Positions 7,032 to 16,344 of a DNA stretch of 16,344 nt are shown here, one piece after another. The stretch lies in assembly GCA_034696485.1 (NCBI GenBank), contig JAQIWT010000686.1, positions 1-16,344 of the forward strand, in the 5' to 3' direction. This stretch comes from Isohypsibius dastychi. Taxonomy: Eukaryota > Tardigrada > Eutardigrada > Parachela > Isohypsibiidae. Below the pieces are notes generated by a model. The model was not told the origin of the DNA. It worked only from the letters and a program-made list of their open reading frames with translations, and did not search any database. The translations under genes were made by a program, and so were the position numbers. Within the stretch, counting starts at the first letter, position 1. The number at the start of each line of letters is the position of its first letter.

Positions 7032-9452
7032 TCAGTTTTTACGAGTAAGCGGCATTCTGTATTCCTCGTCGTAATCATTTCTTCCATTTGGATGACCATG
7101 CTTGCTTTCCACCGGTGAATCCGCTTTATTTCGAAGGAAGCGAAGGTCAACATTTTCCAGAGTTGGTGTAACTGACTCTTCCGGCCAATGTGCGCCAACG
7201 AGGACTTGATAAATAAGTGCACCGAGTAACGCCCCGGCATGCGAACCCACAACCGGAACAAAGAACCAAGTATAATCCCAGTAACTGCAAGAAAGAAATA
7301 CCTCATTATGTAATGATGAATCTTCGGAACATCGAACTTTCAAGACGGCTTTTGAGTGATGAATAAGAAGCATTTCAACACATTGTGTTAAATGAAATAT
7401 TTCATACCATTAATTTTAATGTTTCTTGAAACGTTTTTGATGATTTCCAGTTTTTATCATCAAGTCTGGATTAATTCTGATGATTCGAATTAAATTCATC
7501 ACCAAGAACACATGTTAACTTCTCGCACCTGAAGGTTTCAACTCCCCATCCGGCAAGATAAGTAAAAAGACGTGGCATGAGGTCTCTAGCGGGATTCATG
7601 GCGGCACCGCAGTTATATCCCATGCTCATCACAATAGAAGCAATCAATAGACCGACGTAGGCTGGAATTGCTGGTTTCGGAATCTCCCAGTTTTTATGGT
7701 CCACAACTGCCATAATTCCCAACATCAGCACAGCAGTCGCCAGAATCTAGAAAACAGAAGGAAGAATTGAAAATATACTGCTTCACACGAGTTTCGACAA
7801 TTAATATAATAATGTATTTCGTAACTGTAAGCTCTCAAATTCCAGTTGATTGGAGAGGAAAGAATTTCATTAATAATCGTGAATTATTTACCTGGTCCAT
7901 GAATGCGGCAGACCAACGGAGATGATCGCCGGAAGGATATGTCGCAAAGATTCCGGCCGTGGCATTTTCACCGGTAACAGCTCGCACTCCGCCGTCATAC
8001 AAATCAAAGGTGTCTGTGTGAACAAATTATATTAATTCTCGATAAATAGTAAAAACTATTAAAGTATTGAAAGAATTGCAATATGCAATCCATAATTGCA
8101 ATTCATATGCAATGCATAATTCATAATTCATTCTTTTCAAGATAATTTTTTCGTCGGCTCCGACAGCAACGAAATCAAAACATAAAGAAACTTAAATTCA
8201 AGGTTGGTTGAAGTTGGACAAACAGATCTGGGCGTTTTACCGTAATAAACAACGAAAATGGTGAACGCTCCGAGTAAAGCTCCGGAATATTGCGCAAACC
8301 AATAAATCAGCACTTTCTTCCAACTGATTCGACCCAATAAAGCCATTCCGCCGGTGATTGCTGGATTTAAATGAGCTCCTGAAAAACAGAACTTCACTGA
8401 ATACAAATCGATCTCACGCATCTCTAAATTTAATCAGATGAATTTCTGAAAATTTAATATTTGTTCAACTCAACATCATGACAATCGTTGGTTCTTCGGT
8501 TGCGAGGAAATTGAATATCATTAATATATTATTATCATAACTAAATGTGATTATATGTTGCGAACGCACAGCAACAAATAACTGATAAAACTTTGAAGAT
8601 AAAATTCTTATTTTTATCAGGAACTGAATGAGTTACAAAATATTGTTATACAGTAAATGTTGTCAATAACGTGAGATGGAAAATTTGAATGGTTCTTTGA
8701 AGTTAATCGTGATTAAAGATAAAGATCAGTTTCGGTTGTTTTCAACAAGCTTACCGGAGGATCCTGAAACAAGGACGCCGACCGTGACTGCCAGGGCACA
8801 TCCTATGGCAAGATGCAAGAGAGATGGTTGTGGACCCTTTGTGCCATCTGGGAGCATCCGGCTAAACACGGCGGAAGCTACACATGCGTCCAACATGAAC
8901 TGCAACACAAATAAAGAAGAGGCTTAATTTAGAAACATTCTCAATAGTCCATTTGACACTTTTCACACCCATTAAAAAAATACCAATGATACCCATGCTT
9001 CGAATTTCGCAGGAAACGAATACTTTTACGACAAATTCCTGATTACGCAAAAACGCACGAAATATTGTGTGATTCGAAATTTGCTATTGCTGTAATTTTC
9101 TAAAACAAGAGAAGAAATCTGGGAAATATTAGTGGACCGTCAATGAGAACATAAATAAAAGCAAAAAATGAAACTTTGTGCCATTTAAAAAGAAGTTCGA
9201 GTGGAAATACATCAGAAACCCAGAATCAACTTCCGGTTTTGTTTTCTCAACCAGTTTAGCAAAATTCATTTTCGTCAGAATCGTTTCTCGTGGTAATAAT
9301 TGCAATTGAAGATTAGCATGGTAAATAACACAAATGTGACTTACGACCAAAACGAAAGTTCCGAAGAATTCCGAGAGCGCGCACCGGACGCATTCATTCT
9401 TGATTCTCGTCATGCGCTTCAATCCACTCCTCCAGGAAACGGCCATTTTCAT
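7032..9452 (-). CDS. Aquaglyceroporin (MIP family), 6 exons, 327 aa
   Basis: Exons, in order of translation, are 9452-9345, 8899-8755, 8378-8241, 8013-7892, 7746-7529 and 7284-7032. They total 984 nt and all are in frame. The product is a membrane channel for water, glycerol and other small solutes. Both pore half-helices carry the signature: GAHLNPA (NPA at 89-91, its first glycine split across exons 2/3) and MNPARD (NPA at 222-224). The aspartate right after the second NPAR (226) and the loop [11 protein letters not shown] (149-159) are typical of the glycerol-transporting branch (AQP3/7/9/10 type), not of water-only aquaporins. R225 is the expected selectivity-filter arginine. Six membrane spans fit. 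N147-A-T is a potential N-glycosylation site. The C-terminal tail after about 275 is charged and cytosolic. The start at 9452 has an in-frame stop shortly upstream; Met3 is an alternative, and an upstream coding exon cannot be excluded. Confidence 0.93.
8379..8754 (-). other. Aquaglyceroporin intron 2
   Basis: An AT-rich intron with donor CCG|GTAAGC and acceptor TTTTTCAG. It contains ACTGATAAAA on the + strand near 8580, which matches a GATA-factor site; in nematodes such sites often mark intestinal expression, but a single match is weak. Nothing else stands out. Confidence 0.6.
8900..9344 (-). other. Aquaglyceroporin intron 1
   Basis: The longest intron of this gene (445 nt), with a perfect GTAAGT donor and a TGTGTTGCAG acceptor. 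It holds one ACTTCCGGT motif at 9229. The first exon's frame runs on into this intron without a stop for some distance, an extension that is not conserved-looking and is best ignored. Confidence 0.6.
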
Positions 9453-11626
9453 AAACGATTAATCCAAAATACAAATCCGATTCCGGCGGAAGGAAAATAA
9501 ACGAGCAAAGCTGAGATCACTTCCGGTTGGATGGTCGAAACGAAAACCAAACGCACCCAAAATGTCACTGGAAAACAAAAAAGTCCTCTGAACTCAAACC
9601 AGTTAAATCGGTGAAGTACGTTAAACCCGAGTGCGGGCTCACAGTCAGTGACTTGGAAATTTCCGATTTGAATCAACCAGGGATGAGGACAAGAAGTCAG
9701 TGACCGGAAATAAATGAATGACCTCTACTATTTCACAAAACACCTGCAGGTTTTCCACAAAAATAAATTCGCATCAAAAAAATGATGAGAAAATGGTGGC
9801 TAATCAAGTTTGTTATTCTAAAGATCGGAATGGGAGGAATTAAAAGCATGTGACAGAAACGGGATTCCACTGGGAAGCTGTGTTTATTCAAGTTCAAGTT
9901 TATATTTGTCTTGATCGACCGTCGGCTTTCCTACAAGGATCAGTACGGGAAATTTTGTTGCACCTTGGGAGCTAAAGTGTTTCGTTTATATTTCGTTTCA
10001 ATGTGAATAATCTGCCCTTTAAACCGTTGCTCCAGTTTACTGAAATTCAAGAATGATGCAGGATAACTTACATTGTTTATCTTTGCAGATGGCCCCAGGA
10101 GAGAAAACACTGGATTGTTTTGAAAATAACAAGTATTCCGGAAGAGTGCAACATTCGACTCCATCAAAGCCATACTTAATCAATATTTTGACCTTTAATT
10201 TATTATTTTACTTCTGAAATATCTACAGCATACAGTATTCAGATTAATATTCATATGAAATTTGAGAAAAATCGAAAACTTTCAAATAAGCCGGTTCGTT
10301 TTTCTTACCTTTCTTATCCAATATGCTGGAATTGGCGAAATCCGAATTAATTTGAAAAGAGCGTCAGAAATAATTCAATCCGGTCCTCCGAAAATTCTTC
10401 TTCCGAGTTAATTTCTGGATCGGTGAACACGGTGGTCGAACGCGCAGATTTGTTGCAAGAACTGGGTGTTGCAATCGGTATTTGCATTCGAAATCAGTTC
10501 TTCATTCTCAGTTCATGCAACAAGTGATAAGGTGCGATATTTGTTTAGCTGACTGGCGCGCAAATCGCTCGTGAAATAGTTTCACAAGTCAGATACAAAT
10601 ATAATAAACAAGAAACGTGCTGACAATAAAAACCCACGTTCAAATCGGAAATCGATCATGTCGAACCCGAAGAATTCTCACTGATTCGTAATTTCTCAAC
10701 GAAGGCGGGTTTTACGGACCGAGAAAGTACAAAAACAAGTTCAACAGGTTTTACCAACGAATTATATCGAATAACGATAAACGGAAAAAAGAGCATGCCT
10801 TCAGAAGCGCTGCTTTTCGGAATCAGCTGCAAAAAAACCGGCTTTTAAAAAACTATGAAAGTCGTTTCGATTTGAAATTCCCAAGTACAGAACATCAAAG
10901 CGACTTCAGTCTCGAAAAGAGCTTTGAAATTCTCTTTTAGCCCCACCTGGAAAATATCGTAGCGTAGAATGACAACATTTGAGAGTTAGTGCACAACTAT
11001 TTTCTTTGAATTTTTATCCAGCTCATAACAGATAACAGGTAACTGAAAACTGCGAAAATTTGCGATTAATTTAATTAAAAAATAATTATTTAATTATTTA
11101 ATAAATTAATTAATAGAAGATTAAATTAGAATAACTTCAAACTGTCAAAATCAATTATCAATCATAAAACAAATTCATCAAATCAATCAGCTATTACAAT
11201 CCAACGAAAGTTAATTAGTCCTCTGACGGTAGGCCACAAACTTTTCGAAAACATTCGTTTATAATGTTCACATGCAGAAAAAGGCAGTAGAATATGGAAA
11301 TTCTATCAAAGAACCATTAAAACAAGCACCCGATTTCGAAGTACAATACACTCATCAATCAAACATCAAAATTGCCCATCTCAGGAAATCATCATTTCAC
11401 ACTGTTCTGAAAACCCCCAACTCGACGAATGTAAGAATAAAAACTCCAAATATAAATGGAATTTCAAAGCAGGTGCAGTGGAATATAAAGAATATTCCAC
11501 AAATATCCAAGGCGGAATGACACTCTGAGACGGAAAACACTTCCGGTCAGGCGAAAGACGACATATCTAGCTTACTTGAAGGTCCAAAATAAATTCCAAT
11601 AAATATTTATACCCGAATTTTCCATT
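9453..11626. other. 2.2-kb intergenic region without a supported gene
   Basis: This lies between the aquaglyceroporin start and the PPP1R37 stop, both on the minus strand, so it should hold the aquaglyceroporin promoter and the PPP1R37 3' untranslated region. I see ACTTCCGGT at 9519 and 11539, a TGATAAG GATA-type site near 10525, and a nearly pure A/T stretch at about 11065-11125 made of TTAATTAA/TTAATTATT blocks. Frames of 60-82 codons (9940-10173 minus, 11272-11520 plus) have no recognisable content. A remote 5' untranslated exon of the aquaglyceroporin gene could lie here undetected. Confidence 0.55.
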
Positions 11627-14600
11627 TCAGGTTCGAAGAGGCGTTCGGACTTCGGTGATCACTTCCGGCGTCTCTGGACTACGTTGTAAATCGACGGATG
11701 AGGAATGCGGCGAAGAGGTCGGATTTATAGAAGGTATTTCACTCGGCTGAATTTCCTTACTTCCACGCCGGAAAGTAGCTCGCCAGGAAAAAAGTCCTTT
11801 ATTCCCGTCGGCGGGAGAGGCCAGTTCCGGTGGGTTACCTGTAAAATACGAACACAATCAGGCGAAAACACGGCATTCCACACATTCACGAACCGGAACA
11901 TTTCGAAACAAAAATAAATAATTCAATACTGGGAAGATTTTCAACCTACAATGTTACTACCGGTACAGGTACTCTTCCTTGGAAGTTACCACATCAAAAA
12001 ACAGCTTCTACGAACGAACTTCGCACAGAACAAAAAGAATCCAAAAACCACAAGTAATTTTCAGACATTCTGCAAATGTGTTCATAGAAGACAAGACTGA
12101 TGGACTTCTGGCTTATATTACCAAGAGCTGCAGCAACAGCAATGAGCCAGTTTTCAACAGTGTCGCGACCAGTACAGAAAACTGACGAACAACTGAAATA
12201 TAATTTCCACTCCGGTACTGTACAGGCACATGGTGGCAATACACTACTGGTACTTTATAGCAACCTGAGCAATCCGAAATCAAAAACTGTAAAGTGACCA
12301 AAAAACTAGGCGATTGACCAATTCTTTTCTGTCTTGGAGGTGATGAAAAATCAAATCAAAAACAATAACCTTTTTTCTAAACTCCTAGATTTAAAATTGT
12401 CAAAAACACTTTTCAAAGCAAAACTTCGTCACGTATGGCAGTTAAAAATCAGCAGCAGAAATGAACATTAATCCAAAGATATGAATCTCAAAAAATCTCA
12501 TTAAATCACATAAAAAAGATCTCATCAGATCTCATTAAATTTGGATGAAGCTCAGACAGGACGACGTCGTATTATCAAGCTCGATTACGTTCCATCTCAA
12601 AGTATGAGGACTGTTGTGAAAAAACCCAAGACATTAGAGAATATTTTTTTTGTCGCGTACCTTGACCCGGAAGTGGTGGGTTTCCGGAGGGGCTGAGCAC
12701 TGACTGGACACTCTGATAGATCTTTTCAGTCGCCTTGACCAGACTTATCTGGAATCGTCCTTTAACAACCGGCTGAGCAGCAGATGTGACTTGAGCGGGA
12801 GTCTGCATTGGGAAGAGCTCTTCATGGAGGCGATCAGTGACGGAAAGCGGACCAGTTGCGCTGACACTTGTTATCGAAATGCGTCGAAGCGTACATGGAC
12901 GGCCTTTTTTCACCGGGATATCGATATCGGGAACCGGTTCGGAATCAGCGCATTCTTGGGCGAAGGAACCCATGAAGTCAGGATAATCGACAGCGGTGGA
13001 TTCCAAATCGATTTCCGGTTGAGGTGGAATTGGTGCATCTGGAATTAAAACCAAAAGAAGTTGGATGACAGAATCGGAGGCAGTTTACTCCAAAAACAGG
13101 CGAAATCCAACTCGTTTCCATACCAGCATAAGACGGAATCCCGGCGCGGACTTCTAGACCATAATCTCGCTGGACCCCCAGCCCCCCATATGATGTAGCT
13201 TGAGGATTCAGCTTCGTTCAGCGTTCAGGGTTCAGCTTGAAGGTTCAGCTTCGTAAGTCCTCAAGCTACATCATATGGGGGGGGGGGGGGGGCTGGGGGT
13301 CCAGCGAGATTATGGTCTAGAAGTCCGCGCCAGGATTCCGTCTTATGCTGGTACACTCAAAAGAATAAATCAGAATAAAAATTGACAAAACAGACCTAAT
13401 ATTTTTGTAAAATTGACTAATAACAGCGCTGATAATTCAACGGGATATGCAGATGCAGTGAATAAAAGTTAAGTTATTTGAAGGATTTCTCGTATGGAAA
13501 CTGCAGCATCAATGCTCGACAAAACCTGCTTCCCGAGATCATTACAGCAAGGTGAGAACAACAATAATTATTTAATGACCATCTTGTTTTCGCGTCACAA
13601 TAAAAGCAAGCTGGAAGTCACATAACAATAATAAACGAAATAAACATCAATGTACTGGCTGGTAGTGTTGCGGCTATGACCTTTTATAAGAAATTGAGTA
13701 TTTCAAGTATCGGAGGTTCTGACCGTTCAGTTCAACGCAATTGATTTCGAAAATATTTTGCAACACAAAAGAATGAAATACAAATAATGACAATTTTTTA
13801 TTTCATAATAGTGTTCTATTGTGAGTCGCATTTCACAAGTTACATCCATGAAAATATTCTGAAACGATAACTCATAATTCCGAAAAAATTTCATACATTT
13901 CAGACAGCAGTTCAAAATCAACATGACATACTTCATTGACTTGCTTTCGGAGAAATCAGGTTCAGATAACTTCAAAGCCAAAGTTTTACCATTCGGATGT
14001 TTCAATCACAAAATCAAAAGAAGGTTAATGAAACCAAATCAAAAAAAACTTACTAAATTTATCAAATCGTAATAATAGACGCGTGACACGATTCATACCG
14101 TTCTGCCATTTCAAATGACGCTTTACGTCAGTCAAACTCGAGCGAAATATCAACTCCTTGGATTTTAACCACCGTTCTACGCAAATCAACGTACTCCGTA
14201 TAGCGTGCAAAAGTCATCAGTCCTAATAAGATACCTTCGTGATTTCCTTCGCCGTTTTCTTCCACCAGAATCTCACTTTCCGTCTTCTGTTCTTCTTCCT
14301 CAGGAACAGGCAAAGCGATGCCTTTTTCGAAGCGTTCAATATTATTGAGACAGGCCGTTTGGATTGAGCGCTGGCATTCACGAATTGTTTCAAAATGTTT
14401 CGTGTCCTTGAAGCTGTAATTCATGTCGACACGAATTATTGCCGGACTGAGCTTGATGGCATGCGAAAGCGCCAGCCATCCTCCACCGCGAATATTATTA
14501 TACCGAACATCCAAACGCAGGAAACGTGGATGATCCGCCAAATATTCCGCCAACGCGATACAACCTGGAATATTAACAGCTCAAACTAAATATCAACAAA

Positions 14601-16344
14601 TTTCCTATATATCAAAAACACAAAACTCTATAAAGAACTGTCGGTTAAAAACTGAGAAAGGTCCCACAATAAACGCTAAAACAAGCCAAAAACGTTCATT
14701 TCTAAAAATCTACCACATCTCCCGCACACCAGGACAATCATATAATCTGATCAGAAATTTCTGAAAATTTTGCAAAACTTTTTCGTTCATTTTTTCTCAA
14801 CGGATGTTACTCTCACATCAAGTACGCCAAAGAAAAGCTCACCTTCATCCGAAAGCTTCGTTGCCTGTAGACCAAGCCGGCGCAGACTTCGATTATACAT
14901 CAGCGCTTCTTTCAGCCGGAAAACAGTCTCATCACTTAGATCGTTGTAACCCAGATTCAACGTCTCCAAACTTCTCGTTCCCATCTGAATAAAAAACAAC
15001 GAAACTCAAAAATTTGTAAAAAGTAACAGAAAACAGGGAAAATATAGACAAGTACGCTATCAAATATTACGCATTGCAACTTACTCGTTAAAAAAACGTT
15101 TGAAATTAAAAATTCTGGTCGATAATATGAAAGACGAACAAAAACGCTTATGCTCACCAGTGCTCTGCTCAAAGCTTTGGAAATAAGTGATGTCAAATTG
15201 TTATTCCAGAGAACAAGTTGGCGGACTTCCGGTCTGGATGAGCCGTTGTCATCGAAGCTTTCCAAAAGATGAATAGCTCCACTGTCCATAATAGCGTTAT
15301 TCCTCAGGTCGAGCAGTCGTATTTTCCAGCCATGTTTCAAGGCAGTTGAAAAATGTATCATATCCGTCGGAGTCAACTTATTATCACCAATGAAAAGTTC
15401 CTGGACGGTTTCACTGTATTGAAGGGCAGATACTAAATATAAAAAAATCATCCGAATAATTCTGTCAAACGGAGTATGTTGGAGGAAATCAGAAGCCGCA
15501 GATTGCAAAACCAAAAACTTCGTAAGAAAATCCAAGTATCAAACTACATGCTATTTCACGCTGATTCCTCAACTTGCGTCGTTCAACAAGCTAAAAGCCT
15601 GAAATCCCTATATACCGACCGCATTTCTACAGATTGCCCATCCTTGTCTAATGTAAGTTGGTAAATACTGTACGTGAAACAAAAACATCTTCCCACACGC
15701 ATTAAGTCAGTTTCACTACGAAATGCAAAGCAAAGAAATCATAAAAAGACAACAACAAATTCCAATAAAATGATCGAATTCCTAGAATGTTCTTGATTCT
15801 AAATTTAGTTCGATCGAACTCTGACGTAAATTTCAATCTCCAAAGTTCGACAAATTTTTCCCCTGCCAAAAAATGATGTTTCCGGATGTTATACAGCACC
15901 AGCATAATAGAATGAAAAACATAACACTTTTCTAAAGAGTAAGTTTCTATCATCTTCAATTTAACCATCCAATTTTCAGTACGAACATTTCTAATAGTCG
16001 AATTGATTCGGAGTGGATATAGTATTCGCTTCAGTGTTTTTTCACTTACTGAGCAAAAACGCCGGTCTGCCACTCAGTCCACAGTTTTCCATATGAAGAG
16101 TGACAATATTACTTCCACATCGGATTGCTCGAGTAAGGAGAGATGCATTCTGATCTTGAAGCAAACATCCTCTGACATCCAAGAGATAAACACAGCACTA
16201 AAAAAGCAACCCGTAAATATACATCGAGAGCTTGAGGTTGAGAAGGAACGAGCTCGAGGAATGCCGAAACCAACCTTTTTCAACACTTTGGCAACAGCCA
16301 GCCATCCGCGGAACTGTAGTTTCTTGTTGTTCGAAATAACCAGT
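11627..16344 (-). CDS. PPP1R37: PPP1R37 (LRRC68) homologue, leucine-rich-repeat PP1 regulatory subunit, 5' partial
   Basis: Seven exons are visible, in order of translation: 16344-16275 (enters from outside), 16197-16050, 15432-15158, 14984-14843, 14564-14235, 13038-12661 and 11838-11627 (TGA). Junctions keep frame. The first five encode leucine-rich repeats of the ribonuclease-inhibitor type. Landmarks match PPP1R37: NNKKLQFRGWLAVAKVL, LHMENCGLSGRPAFLL, LFIGDNKLTPTD, LLDLRNNAIMDSGA, LVLWNNNLT, SLETLNLGYND, RLDVRYNNIRGGGWLALSHA, then the post-LRR helix IRECQRSIQTACLNN. Vertebrate PPP1R37 binds and inhibits protein phosphatase 1; its PP1-binding segment precedes the repeats and would lie outside this window. 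The last two exons encode a low-complexity, proline/serine-rich tail with RRIS (near 12880) and KGRFQI (12746-12763). The junction 16275/16197 uses a weak donor (GTTGGT) and gives a local repeat about one residue short of the human spacing, so it is the least sure splice. Confidence 0.92.
11839..12660 (-). other. PPP1R37 last intron
   Basis: An 822-nt intron (donor GTACGC, acceptor TTTTACAG). Several short frames on both strands (11979-12301) overlap each other and have no domain. Near 12487-12540, imperfect direct repeats of ATCTCATTAAAT and AGATCTCATCAGATCTCATT are visible. No RNA gene or mobile element was recognised. Confidence 0.6.
13039..14234 (-). other. PPP1R37 intron hosting the foldback element
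   Basis: A 1.2-kb intron (donor GTATCT, acceptor AATTCCAG), enlarged by the 229-bp foldback element at 13123-13351. The rest is AT-rich. Short frames on the minus strand (13727-14005, and the run-on of the preceding exon) show no recognisable domain. Confidence 0.65.
13123..13351. mobile_element. Foldback MITE with TA target-site duplication (Tc1/mariner-like)
   Basis: The two ends form a long inverted repeat starting CCAGCATAAGACGGAATCC and running about 84 bases inward (left arm 13123 to about 13206, right arm from about 13258 to 13351). The arms differ by one base near position 20 (C versus T) and by the length of one homopolymer: six C on the left against sixteen G on the right (13277-13292). 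TA flanks both ends (13121-13122 and 13352-13353), the target duplication expected for Tc1/mariner transposition. The unpaired centre of about 50 bases holds several TTCAG units, with TTCAGCTTCG at both sides. There is no open frame, so it is non-autonomous. Arm similarity suggests a recent insertion or arm-to-arm conversion. Confidence 0.9.
15433..16049 (-). other. PPP1R37 intron between visible exons 2 and 3
   Basis: A 617-nt AT-rich intron with a GTAAGT donor and a TATATTTAG acceptor. Open frames on either strand (15476-15664 plus, 15702-16073 minus) have no recognisable content and are read as chance. Nothing else was seen. Confidence 0.6.

Noticed and set aside
9940-10173. 77-codon minus-strand frame containing a 32-nt GTAAGT...TTTCAG segment
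   Set aside because: Splicing out that segment gives an immediate stop, the intron would be abnormally short, and the protein matches nothing I know.
10090-10220. TTTGCAG followed at once by ATG on the + strand with a ~40-codon frame
   Set aside because: The acceptor looks good but the frame is short, ends in AT-rich low-complexity sequence and has no domain.
11272-11520. 82-codon + strand frame
   Set aside because: Lysine/asparagine-rich composition typical of AT-rich intergenic DNA, no domain, no splice or promoter context.
15702-16073. 123-codon minus-strand frame
   Set aside because: Mostly the PPP1R37 intron read as protein; its start overlaps the end of a true exon in the wrong frame.
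1-16344. CRISPR array, bacterial operon features, rRNA
   Set aside because: No regularly spaced direct repeats with unique spacers, no ribosome-binding sites, no rRNA motifs. The introns show this is eukaryotic nuclear DNA.
7032-16344. Nematode-type operon joining PPP1R37 and the aquaglyceroporin gene (same strand)
   Set aside because: The gap of about 2.2 kb is far longer than the usual ~100-base operon spacing, and I see no clear trans-splice acceptor just before the aquaglyceroporin ATG.

Overview
The window reads as nuclear DNA of an invertebrate animal, most likely a nematode. The evidence is AT-rich sequence, split genes with mostly short introns (57 to a few hundred bases) that begin GT and end in pyrimidine-AG, a small glycine-rich secreted protein, and a Tc1/mariner-style foldback MITE. 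No species is claimed. Spliced models were built by hand; in the three conserved genes every junction keeps the reading frame.

Layout. (1) 1-2760: exon-like open stretches on the + strand that I cannot join into one recognised gene, mixed with diverged repeats carrying a palindromic TACT-N4-AGTA core. (2) 2841-3420, +: three-exon gene for a secreted glycine-rich protein with a TATA-like element upstream. (3) 3627-3739, -: tRNA-Leu(CAA) with a 29-nt intron. (4) 4009-5656, -: seven-exon gene for a ribosomal L1-domain nucleolar protein of the RSL1D1/Utp30 family (311 aa). (5) 6140-6655, +: single-exon coiled-coil protein built on 11-residue repeats, divergent from (4). (6) 7032-9452, -: six-exon aquaglyceroporin gene (327 aa). 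(7) 9453-11626: about 2.2 kb with no supported gene. (8) 11627-16344, -: seven exons of a PPP1R37 (LRRC68) homologue, a leucine-rich-repeat regulator of protein phosphatase 1; its 5' end lies beyond the window. One of its introns holds a 229-bp foldback element (13123-13351) with TA target duplications.

The genes look like unrelated housekeeping and accessory neighbours, not a pathway cluster. The most unusual signals are the very recent-looking foldback MITE, a strong excess of the 8-mer ACTTCCGG/CCGGAAGT (11 copies in 16 kb), the palindromic repeat family in the first 1.6 kb, and an unidentified exon cluster there that may derive from a mobile element.
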